Assembly (NCBI GenBank): GCA_910577875.1
Contig: CAJTNY010000004.1
Location: 28,786-92,785, forward strand
DNA length: 64,000 bases
Direction of reading: 5' to 3'
From: an uncultured Christensenella sp.
GTDB lineage: Bacteria; Bacillota; Clostridia; Christensenellales; Borkfalkiaceae
Shown: positions 47,201 to 54,803 of the stretch, piece by piece
Numbering within the stretch: the stretch's first letter is position 1
Layout of the letters: each line of letters opens with the position of its first letter
The notes under the pieces: model-generated
The model's input: only the letters and a program-made list of their open reading frames with translations
The model's database searches: none
Told to the model about the DNA's origin: nothing
Position numbers and translations under genes: made by a program

Positions 47201-47383
47201 CATCGCGTCGCCCATCTCATACGCTTCTTTACCTGCTTCGGAATCGTACTTAGTACCGCCGAAGAATTTATGCAGCGTAATCGAGTTCGCATCCAAAACG
47301 ATGTTGCCCGCAATAAGTACGCCGATAAGCAAGACGGAAACTATAATAAGTACTATCTGCCTAACGCCAAACTTGAATTTCAT
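44300..47383 (-). CDS. Second membrane-anchored, domain-permuted GH3 glycosidase
   Basis: A 1027-residue paralogue of the 35776-38976 enzyme with the same reversed order: membrane helix (about residues 8-30), alpha/beta sandwich (about 60-330; NLFGWNATTKGFLLSGTGSGG), Fn3-like domain (about 425-525; VRVKNVGNYPGKDVVELYY), TIM-like domain (about 650-920) and a second helix (about 965-990). EYDGPAGFNQ, HRSPYYGRNFEYYSEDAML and nucleophile Asp879 in GSMITDWENG are visible. Here the site reads MKHFACADIGQNSG, so the KHF part is kept. GGAGGAG lies eight bases from the ATG. It likely attacks beta-glycosides at the outer membrane face. Confidence 0.92.
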   Translation of the reverse strand: MKFKFGVRQIVLIIVSVLLIGVLIAGNIVLDANSITLHKFFGGTKYDSEAGKEAYEMGDAMVPQLIEDSAVLLRNENNALPLDNKKESEKKVNLFGWNATTKGFLLSGTGSGGSPVLEENRVTLAEAFKEAGVDYNEALYTKYETQSGSTSMYINHVGQESGASMDAIQNPGADFYTADLLQQARDYSDVAIIVLSRNTGENCGYGETLDLSNYRNGSWLELTANEKTMIEKVTQKFSDGKVIVLLNTTNTMELGFLEDYGVDAALFIGAVGQSGARAIPHLLYGEKKVKDEDGNETTVKVNPSGKTADTYAYNYNLVDGKSYSASWSSLLTRAGENSLYYQEGIYVGYKWYETADAEGFFDGLENDYGKGYDALIQYPFGYGLSYTNFRWTVEEWPSANKLTEKGEYEVKVRVKNVGNYPGKDVVELYYTPPYIDGGIEKAETNLLAFAKTATLDPGMSQLMTLKFTAYDLASYDDYDKNNNDFCGYELDKGAHVLKLRTDAHTDAVCYDENFEKTASGTFELSCDGVKFAKDPKTGTDVGNLFTGNTAYSGTPIDGSTAFNGGIDYLSRANNFENFPKETTFVCKKPNREPSKDFKTTAWDNADISGIEYGKDSSLYLLTKENGQKATLTELKSSNSNLAYNTDLMEELWKYDSPEWNDFLNQLTQNEIKELIGLGKFQTIAVANVGKPFCNEYDGPAGFNQNSSGAKSNPKWVVFPVEGILGCSWNPQSTYNMGKAMGVIGNETGVHGWYGPGLNIHRSPYYGRNFEYYSEDAMLSGKLTAECIRGAKENNLTCYMKHFACADIGQNSGNWYTWLTEQTLREIYLKPFEIAVKEGGANAVMSGFSAIGATWAGSNYALSTQILRNEWGFRGSMITDWENGYMDKVRGILGGNDLWLGQSGTNINFNNRAEAYCARQSAKNILYTYVDCYMTARTYQLNPDANDPYQVNIDKPLVGSASYSPLFVAMWVIADILLVLGLATSVLFIFVSPKQIAQLFKGKKASANGASAPEEIHVENNPPEEPEN

Positions 47384-47479
47384 TTATTTTTCTCCTCCAT
47401 TTTCGTTATTTCGACAAAATCGATAAAGTTTACCAAGTTTTGTCAATTTGGCACAAATCAATTTACCATATAATTAATA

Positions 47480-47513
47480 AAAAATCAAGCATTTTCGTAA
47501 CTTGATTTTTTTT
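47480..47513 (-). terminator. Terminator of LytTR regulator gene
   Basis: Stem AAAAATCAAG / CTTGATTTTT (47480-47489 / 47501-47510) with T-runs on both strands, 64 bases after the stop. The rest of the 47384-47576 gap holds the GH3 promoter region with TTGACA and TTGATT boxes but no clear -10. Confidence 0.75.
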
Positions 47514-47576
47514 AATCGTAATCAGCAATCTCTTCTCTTGTCTCTTTCGTTATTAACCGTTTTTCCGAGCGGTAAA

Positions 47577-48281
47577 CTAACCGCAGAAATAATACGAAGA
47601 AATATCTTCTATAAAATTTTTACGGCGCGAACGGCTGATTTTTAGCTCTTCGCCTTCTATGAGCGCATACTCGCCGTGAACCCCTTTCACATAATCGAGA
47701 TTGACAAGATAGCAGTTATTGCATCTTGAAAATTGTTCTTTGGGGAGCCGACTTTCCAGACTCTTCATAGTTTCGTATACACAGTAAAGTTTTTCCGTTG
47801 TATTTATATTCATTTTATGGTTCTGGCTTTCAATATAAACGATACTGTCGACTGCAATCTTATCTATTCCGTTCTCAGTAGCAAGCACTACGAATTTCCC
47901 GCGTCCGTTTTTTATTTTTTCGACGCACCGCGACATCTCGTTCGAAAACTCGGAATAATTAACCGGTTTTATCATAAAGCTTAAAGCCTCGACCGAATAC
48001 CCCTTAATTGCATACTTCGAATCTGCCGCAACGAAAACTATAATTACGTTTTTATCCTTTCTGCGTATATACTCTGCGGCTTTGAAACCGTCCATATGTT
48101 TCATAACGGTACCGAGAAAAATTATATCGTATTCGGCGGTATAGTCCGAAGCTATATCGATGCCGTCGCTGAAAGAAACTATGCGGGCCTGTTCGCCGTT
48201 TTCTTTACAGTATCTGTCTATAAATTCTTTAAGCAAATCGGAACAGCTTTTTTCGTCCTCGACAACTGCAATTCTAAGCAT
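47577..48281 (-). CDS. LytTR-family response regulator lacking the phosphoacceptor Asp
   Basis: A 234-residue regulator: receiver domain (residues 1-120) and LytTR DNA-binding domain (about 135-234; IVYIESQNHKMNI, LPKEQFSRCNNCYLVNLDYV, ISRSRRKNF). The acidic pair in VVEDE is kept, but the usual FLDIxMPxMDG site reads FLGTVMKHMDG, so residue 57 is Gly instead of Asp (GGT, one transition from GAT). No histidine kinase gene is nearby. The start at 48281 has GGAGAGGAG upstream; the longer frame upstream lies in the promoter. It may act without phosphorylation, or be a broken copy. Confidence 0.92.
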   Translation of the reverse strand: MLRIAVVEDEKSCSDLLKEFIDRYCKENGEQARIVSFSDGIDIASDYTAEYDIIFLGTVMKHMDGFKAAEYIRRKDKNVIIVFVAADSKYAIKGYSVEALSFMIKPVNYSEFSNEMSRCVEKIKNGRGKFVVLATENGIDKIAVDSIVYIESQNHKMNINTTEKLYCVYETMKSLESRLPKEQFSRCNNCYLVNLDYVKGVHGEYALIEGEELKISRSRRKNFIEDISSYYFCG

Positions 48282-48318
48282 AGCTCCTCTCCTTTTTCTA
48301 TTTTTCCTTAACTTCTGT

Positions 48319-48347
48319 ATTTTAACAGACCTAAAATTATTTGTCAA
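48319..48347 (-). promoter_or_regulatory. Promoter of LytTR regulator
   Basis: -35 TTGACA (48347-48342), 17-base spacer, -10 TAAAAT (48324-48319), 37 bases before the ATG at 48281. Confidence 0.75.
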
Positions 48348-48355
48348 TTGCCCGA

Positions 48356-49219
48356 TTAGTAATCATCCGTAAAACGGTGGCGTACGCCTTCCTTGTCCTT
48401 ATACGCAATAACGGTTTTAAGACTTACGTTTTCAACGCTTCTGAAAATATTCTGCTCGATACCCTTGTCCTCTCTTTCAAGCGTTCTGATAAGTTCTTTC
48501 ATTTTCATACGTTTAGACCCCGACGGTCCGTACGTTGCGCAGTTCTTTGTAAATTTACACGCGCACTGTATGAATTTTAAGCCGTTATAATCGCGCCACG
48601 CCTTTATGGTTTCTTCGCGTATAAGATACATAGGACGTATAAGCTCCATTCCCTCGAAATTCGCACTTCTTAGTTTAGGCATCATAGTCTGCATCTGTCC
48701 CCCGTAAAGCATACCCATTAGAATCGTTTCTATAACGTCGTCATAGTGGTGCCCCAAAGCAATTTTATTACAGCCGAGGTCTTTCGCCCTGTGGTAAAGA
48801 TGTCCGCGTCGCATACGCGCGCAAAGATAACAAGGCGATTTTTCGATATTGAACACGCTTTCGAAAATGTCTGTTTCGAATACGGTTATCGGTATTTCGA
48901 GCAAGTTTGCGTTCTTCTCGATAGTTTCGCGGTTTTCCTTATTGTAACCGGGGTCCATTACCAGAAACACGAGATCGAACGGAATTTTATTGTGGCGTTT
49001 GAGTTCCTGAAACAGTTTCGCCATAGCGAAAGAATCTTTACCGCCCGATACACAAACCGCGATTTTATCGCCGGGCTGTATCAGTTCGTATTCGACTATC
49101 GCTTTCGAAAACCTCGAAAACAGCGATTTATGGAATTTTTTCTTAATGCTGTCCTCAACCCTCTTTGCGGTCGGTTCCGTGTCTTTATGAGGAAACGGAT
49201 TGTTATTTTCGTTTTGCAT
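48356..49219 (-). CDS. ttcA: TtcA-family tRNA 2-thiocytidine synthase-like ATPase
   Basis: A 287-residue N-type ATP pyrophosphatase that adenylates cytidine 32 of tRNA so that sulfur can be added. PP-loop VCVSGGKDS (residues 56-63), the TtcA CxxC of SPCYLCARMRRG (Cys130, Cys133), GHHYDDVIETILM and a later Cys-rich CACKFTKNC that can help hold an Fe-S cluster. The start is the ATG at 49219; an open frame continues upstream but is antisense to the amidase gene. The promoter places the transcript start within about three bases of the ATG, so the message is probably leaderless. Other members of the family modify different bases, so the exact target is less certain. Confidence 0.9.
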   Translation of the reverse strand: MQNENNNPFPHKDTEPTAKRVEDSIKKKFHKSLFSRFSKAIVEYELIQPGDKIAVCVSGGKDSFAMAKLFQELKRHNKIPFDLVFLVMDPGYNKENRETIEKNANLLEIPITVFETDIFESVFNIEKSPCYLCARMRRGHLYHRAKDLGCNKIALGHHYDDVIETILMGMLYGGQMQTMMPKLRSANFEGMELIRPMYLIREETIKAWRDYNGLKFIQCACKFTKNCATYGPSGSKRMKMKELIRTLEREDKGIEQNIFRSVENVSLKTVIAYKDKEGVRHRFTDDY

Positions 49220-49228
49220 ATCCGTAAC

Positions 49229-49257
49229 AATATAACAAGTATTGCCGCACTTGTCAA
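49229..49257 (-). promoter_or_regulatory. Leaderless promoter of ttcA
   Basis: -35 TTGACA (49257-49252), 17-base spacer, -10 TATATT (49234-49229), and nine bases to the ATG. No Shine-Dalgarno site is present. Confidence 0.75.
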
Positions 49258-49306
49258 TAATTCTCCGCGCGTAAACAATGCGGTTTATTTTTGCATAGGC
49301 TGTAAT

Positions 49307-49795
49307 ATGGAAACTTTTGAATATAACAGAACCGCCGCTTACGATTACGCCAAAAAGTGGGCTTTCGGCAGAAACCCCGATTTTTACGATTTCAGTAAGA
49401 TAGGCGGAGATTGCACAAACTTTGCATCGCAAGTGATTTACGCGGGCGCGAAAGTTATGAACTTTACGCCCACGTTCGGCTGGTACTATAAATCGGTAAA
49501 CGACCGCACTCCGTCCTGGACGGGCGTAGAATACCTTTACAACTTTCTCGTAAACAACGAAGGCGAAGGACCTTTCGCAAAGGAAGTCCCTCTTTCCGAA
49601 CTCGAAGTCGGCGATATAGTTCAGCTCGGAAGAAGCACGGGCGACTTTTATCACTCACCCGTCGTCGTGAGTGTATCGCGCGGAAGGATACTCGTTGCGG
49701 CGCATTCATACGACGCTTTCAATAAACCGCTCTCCTCGTACAATTTCGAACGCGTCCGCGGAATACATATTCTCGGGGTTAGGAAACAGTCATAA
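49307..49795 (+). CDS. Amidase-domain protein (Amidase_6 type)
   Basis: A 162-residue NlpC/P60-like (CHAP-related) cysteine amidase. YNRTAAYDYAKKWAFGRN leads to the family signature GGDCTNFASQVIYAG with the catalytic Cys, and FYHSPVVVSVS supplies the His; VAAHSYDAFNKPL is the third conserved block. Such domains (PF12671) are found in Firmicutes cell-wall and sporulation proteins. No signal peptide is seen. The start at 49307 has only a weak TAGG upstream. It is divergent from ttcA (87 bases) and ends 6 bases from the convergent 2-TM gene. Confidence 0.88.
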   Translation: METFEYNRTAAYDYAKKWAFGRNPDFYDFSKIGGDCTNFASQVIYAGAKVMNFTPTFGWYYKSVNDRTPSWTGVEYLYNFLVNNEGEGPFAKEVPLSELEVGDIVQLGRSTGDFYHSPVVVSVSRGRILVAAHSYDAFNKPLSSYNFERVRGIHILGVRKQS

Positions 49796-49801
49796 AAATT
49801 T

Positions 49802-50479
49802 TCAGGTTGAGCTAATCTCTTCGGGTTCCTCTTTTTGTTTTTTTCTACGGTTTTTTTTACGTTCTTTCATATACGCGAGAATTTCGTCGGCTTCCTCGTT
49901 TTTAAGAAAATCTATTCTCTCAACGCCGTCGAACCGCTTCATATATAACGTACAAGTCTTTGAAGACCTGCCGACGAAATTATCGAATGCATCGAAGAAT
50001 TTGTATAATTTGCTGTCTTCTTTCACGTCGTTGGTTTTAGCGACGCGTTTCAATTCGCCCCAGCCGTATAGCGACCAATAAGGCGCGAGGAGTCTTCTTC
50101 TGCCCAAAAAGTCCGGCGCGCCTCTCCACCAGAACGAACTGCAGCCGATTACCCAGATACCCTCGTCTGTAACGAAAACGTGCTTACTGTATTTCCAGTA
50201 CCAAAGCCCGACAAATATTTTGCACAGATACACAAATCCCGGTACGGCAGCCAAAAAAATACATATTAACGACGCCATAAACCCGTCTTCGGGCTTTATG
50301 GCGAAAACTCTTACAAGCGTGAATATAAGACTCATACAAAACAGAAACACGGGCTGATATCCGAAAAACACAAGTCTGAAATATCCGCTCTTTGTCTTGA
50401 TATAATGACGGCAGTACGTTTCTTCGTTCTGCCCGTCTTTATTGCGCAACTGTAAACACAATTTCTCTTTTTTCGTCAT
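49802..50479 (-). CDS. Two-helix membrane protein with PH-like cytoplasmic domain
   Basis: A 225-residue protein, family not recognised. Two hydrophobic helices (about residues 37-58 and 68-92) near the N-terminus are followed by a soluble domain with VFVTDEGIWVIG, LLAPYWSLYGWGELKRVAK and CTLYMKRFDGVERIDFL, the strand pattern of bacterial PH-like (bPH/YdbT type) domains. The tail is very basic then acidic (KNRRKKQKEEPEE). It starts 19 bases after the TPR protein gene stop, so the two form an operon. A membrane effector role for that partner is only a hypothesis. Confidence 0.75.
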   Translation of the reverse strand: MTKKEKLCLQLRNKDGQNEETYCRHYIKTKSGYFRLVFFGYQPVFLFCMSLIFTLVRVFAIKPEDGFMASLICIFLAAVPGFVYLCKIFVGLWYWKYSKHVFVTDEGIWVIGCSSFWWRGAPDFLGRRRLLAPYWSLYGWGELKRVAKTNDVKEDSKLYKFFDAFDNFVGRSSKTCTLYMKRFDGVERIDFLKNEEADEILAYMKERKKNRRKKQKEEPEEISST

Positions 50480-50498
50480 ATCCTAATCTCCTTAATAA

Positions 50499-53228
50499 TC
50501 AAATGCCTGTAAACGAAGTTCTGAATTCGAGCCGTTCGCCCGTATCCGCGTCCGAAGCGTTGAACGAATAAAGCCTGTCATACAGCGCAAGTTCCGCAGC
50601 GCTCAGCCTCGATTTAACATCGCCGCCGTAGAAACTCTGCATTTTAGTAAAACTGTCGTGCAAGCCCTCAATATTGGGCTGTAAATTTTCGGAAGATATT
50701 TTTACACGGACAGCGAAAGCTTCTTTATAATATTTCTCCGCCTCCGCGCGTTTGTTTTTCTGTTCATAATATCTGCCGAACTCGAACAGTGTCTGAGCAT
50801 ACCAGCGTTCGTATGTTTTAGGCGATACTTCGTAAAGCCGCCTGCGGATAGCGTAACCTTTTTGCAAATATTCGAAAGCCTCGTCGGGACGCTTGCAGTC
50901 AAGCAGAGTCCCGCATATTTTTATGTATGAGTCGGAAAGCTCGACCTCGTGCGCCGACGCGTTTACCGCACATATTCCGACACGCATTTTGAGCGCCTCT
51001 TTAAAGTTTTCAATCGCTTTATCCCAAGCATACTGCGCCCTGTATACATTGCCGAGTCCCTGATAAGTATGAGCCAAAGCCGAAGTATATCTTGCGGGAT
51101 TGAGTTCCGTCAGCTCTTTTCTGATTGCAAGCGCGCAATTGAATTTTTCAACCGCTTCGCCGAACCGCCCTTCCTTTTTCAGCTGCGAAGCCTGATTCTG
51201 ATACGCGGAAGATTTTACATACCGCGCGTGAGGGTCGTCCGTAATGTGCTGTTCCCATATATCCGCCGCGCAATCGAATTTTCCGAACGCTTTTTCAAGC
51301 ATATACTGTTCCGCAAAATTTATTCCTCTCGCAATAAAACACTCGGCTTGCTCCGTTACGTATTTATCCGTATGCCGTTCAAGTTCCGAAAACAAAACTT
51401 CCGCGCGCGAAAGATATTTTTCGGCGGGTTCGGGATTGTTCGAACGTCGGTATATATCACCCAGCGCAACGCAGGCGCGTGCAAGCCCGATATGGTTTGC
51501 CTCGTCATATCCCCGCTCCGAAAGCGAGTTTTCGCGTATTTCTATGCTTTTGAGCGAACACTCGGTCGCCTGCCGCTGGCAGTCGCTTAAATCGCCGTAT
51601 ATCATAGCGAGCAACGTCAAATTCTCCGCAATCTCAAGCTGGTTGCCCCAACCGAAAATCTGATAAAGCGTTTGAAGTTTTTTTGCCTGTTCCAAAGCGT
51701 CCGCGTGCCTTTCGCAATTTCTCAAAAACAGCGCGTATTCGTTATATATCCCGAGCTCAACGCGCTGTTCCGACGCTATCGGAAGCAGTTGCTCGTAAGT
51801 CTGTCCGATTAATTTATCGCGCTCGGAATACAGAAACATAGTTCTGAGAAATTCTATTTTTTGCCTGCCCTCCGCAATAACGCTGACCGCAGTTTGTTTT
51901 GCGCGGCGCGCGGCGCGGACATAAGAGTTTAAGGAATCTTCCATATCGAGTACTGCAACGGCTTTTTCGACGTCGCCTTCCATAAACAATTTATATGCCC
52001 GCCGCTGTTTATCCGTGAATTCCCCGAGCGCCTCGCCGCGACTCATTGAAACAGATACGGAAAAAATATCGTCTTCCAATCCTGTTATGCTGTTTTTCAA
52101 AGCGTCGTACCTGCTCGCAAGTGTGTAATACGCTTTGCATATATTTTCGTCCGAGGGATTGCGTTTGTAGTCCACTTCGCACGCGTGAAACTGAATTGCC
52201 GTTTCCGACAATTCTGCTCTGAGCTCTGCAAGTTTTTTATTGTTCACGAACTCGGAAACATTCTTCACGTCTAGCATAAAGCTTTCGCCTAAAAAACATT
52301 TGCCGTCTTTGAAAAGGACTTCCTTCGACCCATCCTTCAATATTGCGAGATTAAGAAGTATTCTAAGCTTAATCGTATCGAGGTCGCTGAACAACCCGTA
52401 AAAATGGTTGAGTTCGCCGTCCAGATAATTCTTAAATAATGTAACAGACTGCGCCTCGCCACCGTCTGTATTTTTAAAGTATACGTAAATGCGCGGCATT
52501 TTGTTTTCGTCCAGCCGTTTTTTAGCAAGTTTAAGTTCTTCGAGCACTCCGTTTCCGACATTCCCGAAAACAATGAAAAAACACATCGCGCTTTTATTTA
52601 TTATTTCGTTCAATCCGTCTGCGGTACTCTGTGCGTTAAAGAGCGGGCGGACAGAAATATTGTATTTCTGCGTGAATTCATAATTCATGCGACGGATAAA
52701 ATTCTCTATCCGGAGTCTTTGCACTTCGTCCTCGTTTAAAGACGACGCCAAAAATATGTAAACGGGATTTACGGCAAATCCGTCCGTATCGGCAGACGGT
52801 AATTTGAGTTCGTTATCCAATATACCGATTAATCCGGCCTCGTCGGAATAATCGTAACAGGGCACTCCGTCCTTCTCTATGCGTTTATAAAAATCGTCAA
52901 TCTTTTCCCCGTTACACAGCGCAATAATTTTTAAGTCCCTGCCGTTTTCAATGAGCCCGCGCGCGTATTCGTATTCTTCGACGGTGTAATCACCGATTTT
53001 TTTCCCGAAAATAAAGATACAAACGTCGCTCTCTTCTATAAATTTACAGAAGTCGTCCTGCTTGCGGGTAACGGACATCGCAGGGTCGACGTTCTCGCAC
53101 CGCAACGGTACGACGGAAATATTTCCGCCGGTGTTTTTCCGCCACAGATAATTTTCTATTACGTCCCGTTCCCGCGCAAATTCTTCTATCGAAGAAGCTA
53201 TAAATATTTTCATTCGTGTATTCCGCAT
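50499..53228 (-). CDS. TIR/DUF4062-like double domain protein with TPR array
   Basis: A 909-residue soluble protein. Residues 6-125 start MKIFIASSIEEFARERDVIE, the DUF4062 (TIR-like) opening, and have SDVCIFIFGKKIGDYTVEEYEYA, matching the FIGxRYGxxxxSxTExEYxxA block. A second such unit (about 155-290) starts PVYIFLASSLNEDEVQRLRI. After a helical linker, TPR units run from about 480 to 880, e.g. YQNQASQLKKEGRFGEAVEKF and YQGLGNVYRAQYAWDKAIENF. No NB-ARC or other ATPase motif is seen. The ATG at 53228 is used, with 53213 as alternative; neither has a good ribosome site. It likely senses something with TPRs; NADase or nucleotide-processing activity is untested. Confidence 0.82.
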   Translation of the reverse strand: MRNTRMKIFIASSIEEFARERDVIENYLWRKNTGGNISVVPLRCENVDPAMSVTRKQDDFCKFIEESDVCIFIFGKKIGDYTVEEYEYARGLIENGRDLKIIALCNGEKIDDFYKRIEKDGVPCYDYSDEAGLIGILDNELKLPSADTDGFAVNPVYIFLASSLNEDEVQRLRIENFIRRMNYEFTQKYNISVRPLFNAQSTADGLNEIINKSAMCFFIVFGNVGNGVLEELKLAKKRLDENKMPRIYVYFKNTDGGEAQSVTLFKNYLDGELNHFYGLFSDLDTIKLRILLNLAILKDGSKEVLFKDGKCFLGESFMLDVKNVSEFVNNKKLAELRAELSETAIQFHACEVDYKRNPSDENICKAYYTLASRYDALKNSITGLEDDIFSVSVSMSRGEALGEFTDKQRRAYKLFMEGDVEKAVAVLDMEDSLNSYVRAARRAKQTAVSVIAEGRQKIEFLRTMFLYSERDKLIGQTYEQLLPIASEQRVELGIYNEYALFLRNCERHADALEQAKKLQTLYQIFGWGNQLEIAENLTLLAMIYGDLSDCQRQATECSLKSIEIRENSLSERGYDEANHIGLARACVALGDIYRRSNNPEPAEKYLSRAEVLFSELERHTDKYVTEQAECFIARGINFAEQYMLEKAFGKFDCAADIWEQHITDDPHARYVKSSAYQNQASQLKKEGRFGEAVEKFNCALAIRKELTELNPARYTSALAHTYQGLGNVYRAQYAWDKAIENFKEALKMRVGICAVNASAHEVELSDSYIKICGTLLDCKRPDEAFEYLQKGYAIRRRLYEVSPKTYERWYAQTLFEFGRYYEQKNKRAEAEKYYKEAFAVRVKISSENLQPNIEGLHDSFTKMQSFYGGDVKSRLSAAELALYDRLYSFNASDADTGERLEFRTSFTGI

Positions 53229-53246
53229 TTTCAAATTTTAACTTTT

Positions 53247-53950
53247 TTATAAAAACTCAACTTCTCCGCTATCGGTATTATATAATGCACCAATCACTTT
53301 CACTGCGGGATATAGTTCGGTCAATTCTTGTTCTACTTCTCTTTGACAGGCTTTTGCATTTAATCTGCAAGCTCTGCAACCGTCGCGTTCGTCGCCTATG
53401 GCAAGCCGTATTTTATCCGTTATCATTTTTATGCGTCCGCCAGATTTGCCGCCGATAAACGCGTTTACAGCCCCGCAGTCCGTGTGCCCCATAACGACTA
53501 CGAGCGGAATTTTAAGTGCGATACGGCGTATTCCAAACTGCCGAGAACAGAACCGTCCGCCGTATTGCCTGCAACGCGGACGGTGAATAATTCTCCTATT
53601 CCCACAAAAAAAATACTCTCCGGAATTACACGCGAATCGGAACAGGCAACAACCGCCGCATACGATTTTTGACCGTTTACGAACGTTTCGCGTCTTTTTT
53701 CGGGCGATATATCTCCGCAGTTCCGATACGCATTAAGATACTTTTCGTTTCCGTCTTTTAATTTTTGTAAAGCTTCCTGCCAAGACAATTCCATAATTTT
53801 CGCCGTAATTCTATTTATTTTTTTATAAAGTGGATAAAAAGAAAAAAATAATTTACGGAGCAGATAACCGTTTTTAAGACTTACCGTTAAAAATATTGAA
53901 ACGATAAGCAGCGCCAACGCGGCAATACTCGCAATTCTAAACACCAGCAA
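53247..53950 (-). pseudogene. Membrane-anchored beta-carbonic anhydrase, frameshifted
   Basis: Two overlapping frames together make a beta-class enzyme that interconverts CO2 and bicarbonate. The first (53498-53950) has an N-terminal membrane helix (IASIAALALLIVSIFLTVSL) and the domain from MELSWQEALQKLKDGNEKYL, with zinc site VACSDSRVIPE and GELFTVRVAGN. It runs into stop after VSHLK. The second (53247-53492) resumes with VMGHTDCGAVNAF, carrying the His/Cys zinc ligands. Adding one T at the TTTT of 53510-53513 restores YAVSHLKIPLVVVMGHTDCG. The start is unclear (TTG at 53950); a membrane helix on this enzyme class is unusual. Confidence 0.85.
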
Positions 53951-53968
53951 ACATTTTGCGACAGCCGA

Positions 53969-54519
53969 CTATTTAAAAAACTCCGCTTCTATTTCGAATC
54001 TCGGGTCGATGTTGTATATGGTTTCGGGAAAACTTTCAACCACCGCGGCGAATTTGCCGTCGGTTTTAATTTTAATGCTGTTTAAAGATTGCAGATAATG
54101 AAGTTCGTTAATGTCGTATATGTAATTCGTGGTAAACCGACGATGACTGCCGTTCATAAAATAAATCAATTGTAAAGCGAAACGCCTGTTAAGTATTCCT
54201 TTATGGCTTACCGTCTTAAATCCAGCGATTTTAGCAGTGGTTTCCTCTCCTGATTTTTTAATTCTATTTTCGTTAACGCAGAAATATTTTTTCCTTGCGC
54301 CCGTTAAAAGCGGAATAAGCCCGAAAGCAATAGGAATCAAACCAATAAAAAACTCAAACGCGAAAGCCGCCGCTTTTTGTATTTCCGCATCGTTTTTTAT
54401 GAAATTTATCATCAAAGAAATCATAATCCCTGCGCCCAAAGAAATAAACACGCTTCCTAACGCCAGCAAAAAAACGATTTCCGAAATACTGTACCGCTTT
54501 TTTTATTCTTATTTATCAT
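53969..54519 (-). CDS. Hypothetical membrane protein, DUF3592-like, with start-region frameshift
   Basis: The main frame (53969-54469) has two membrane helices (about residues 2-24 and 36-58 of that frame), then a soluble part with KIAGFKTVSHKGILNRRFALQL and TTNYIYDINELHY, close to DUF3592 proteins. It has no ATG. An ATG at 54519 reads MINKNKK and then leaves the frame at a seven-base A run (T7 at 54498-54504); one more A gives a continuous MINKNKKKRYSISEIVFLLAL start. The consensus promoter seven bases upstream of that ATG supports 54519 as the true start. Confidence 0.65.
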
Positions 54520-54526
54520 CGCCATA

Positions 54527-54555
54527 ATTATATAACGAAGCCGTTATTTTTACAA
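54527..54555 (-). promoter_or_regulatory. Leaderless promoter of the DUF3592-like gene
   Basis: -35 TTGTAA (54555-54550), 17-base spacer, -10 TATAAT (54532-54527), seven bases before the ATG at 54519. Confidence 0.65.
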
Positions 54556-54672
54556 GCAAAAAAAGCGATTTATATTTTCGCGTTCGGAAAAAAGGGAAAG
54601 ATTTAAACGCACTTACCGTAAAGAAATAAAATTTTATAGCGGTATTGTCTTGAAAGCTATTGCGATTTCTGT

Positions 54673-54750
54673 ATGCCGTTAATATTCGGCATGAACGCCG
54701 TATGGCGGGCCCTGTTTGCCGCCGAACCACTTACTCTTGTTACTCCGTAA
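54673..54750 (+). pseudogene. Possible C-terminal MATE efflux-protein remnant
   Basis: The frame reads MPLIFGMNAVWRALFAAEP then LTLVTP and stops. The pattern P-L-I-x-G-x-N-A-V-W-x-A-x-x-x-A-E-x-x-T-L resembles the last helix region of MATE drug-efflux proteins. No other MATE sequence was found nearby, so it is at best a short relic. The remaining part of 54556-54803 shows nothing else. Confidence 0.35.
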
Positions 54751-54803
54751 TTCTTTATAAAACAAAATCAAGACAGTCCGATAGTAATTCGGAAAAAAGT
54801 ATG

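Noticed and set aside
48746..49306. Upstream extension of the amidase reading frame on the plus strand
   Set aside because: It is antisense to ttcA; the amidase homology starts at the ATG 49307.
49220..49654. Upstream extension of the ttcA frame on the minus strand
   Set aside because: It is antisense to the amidase gene, and the promoter lies between, at 49229-49257.
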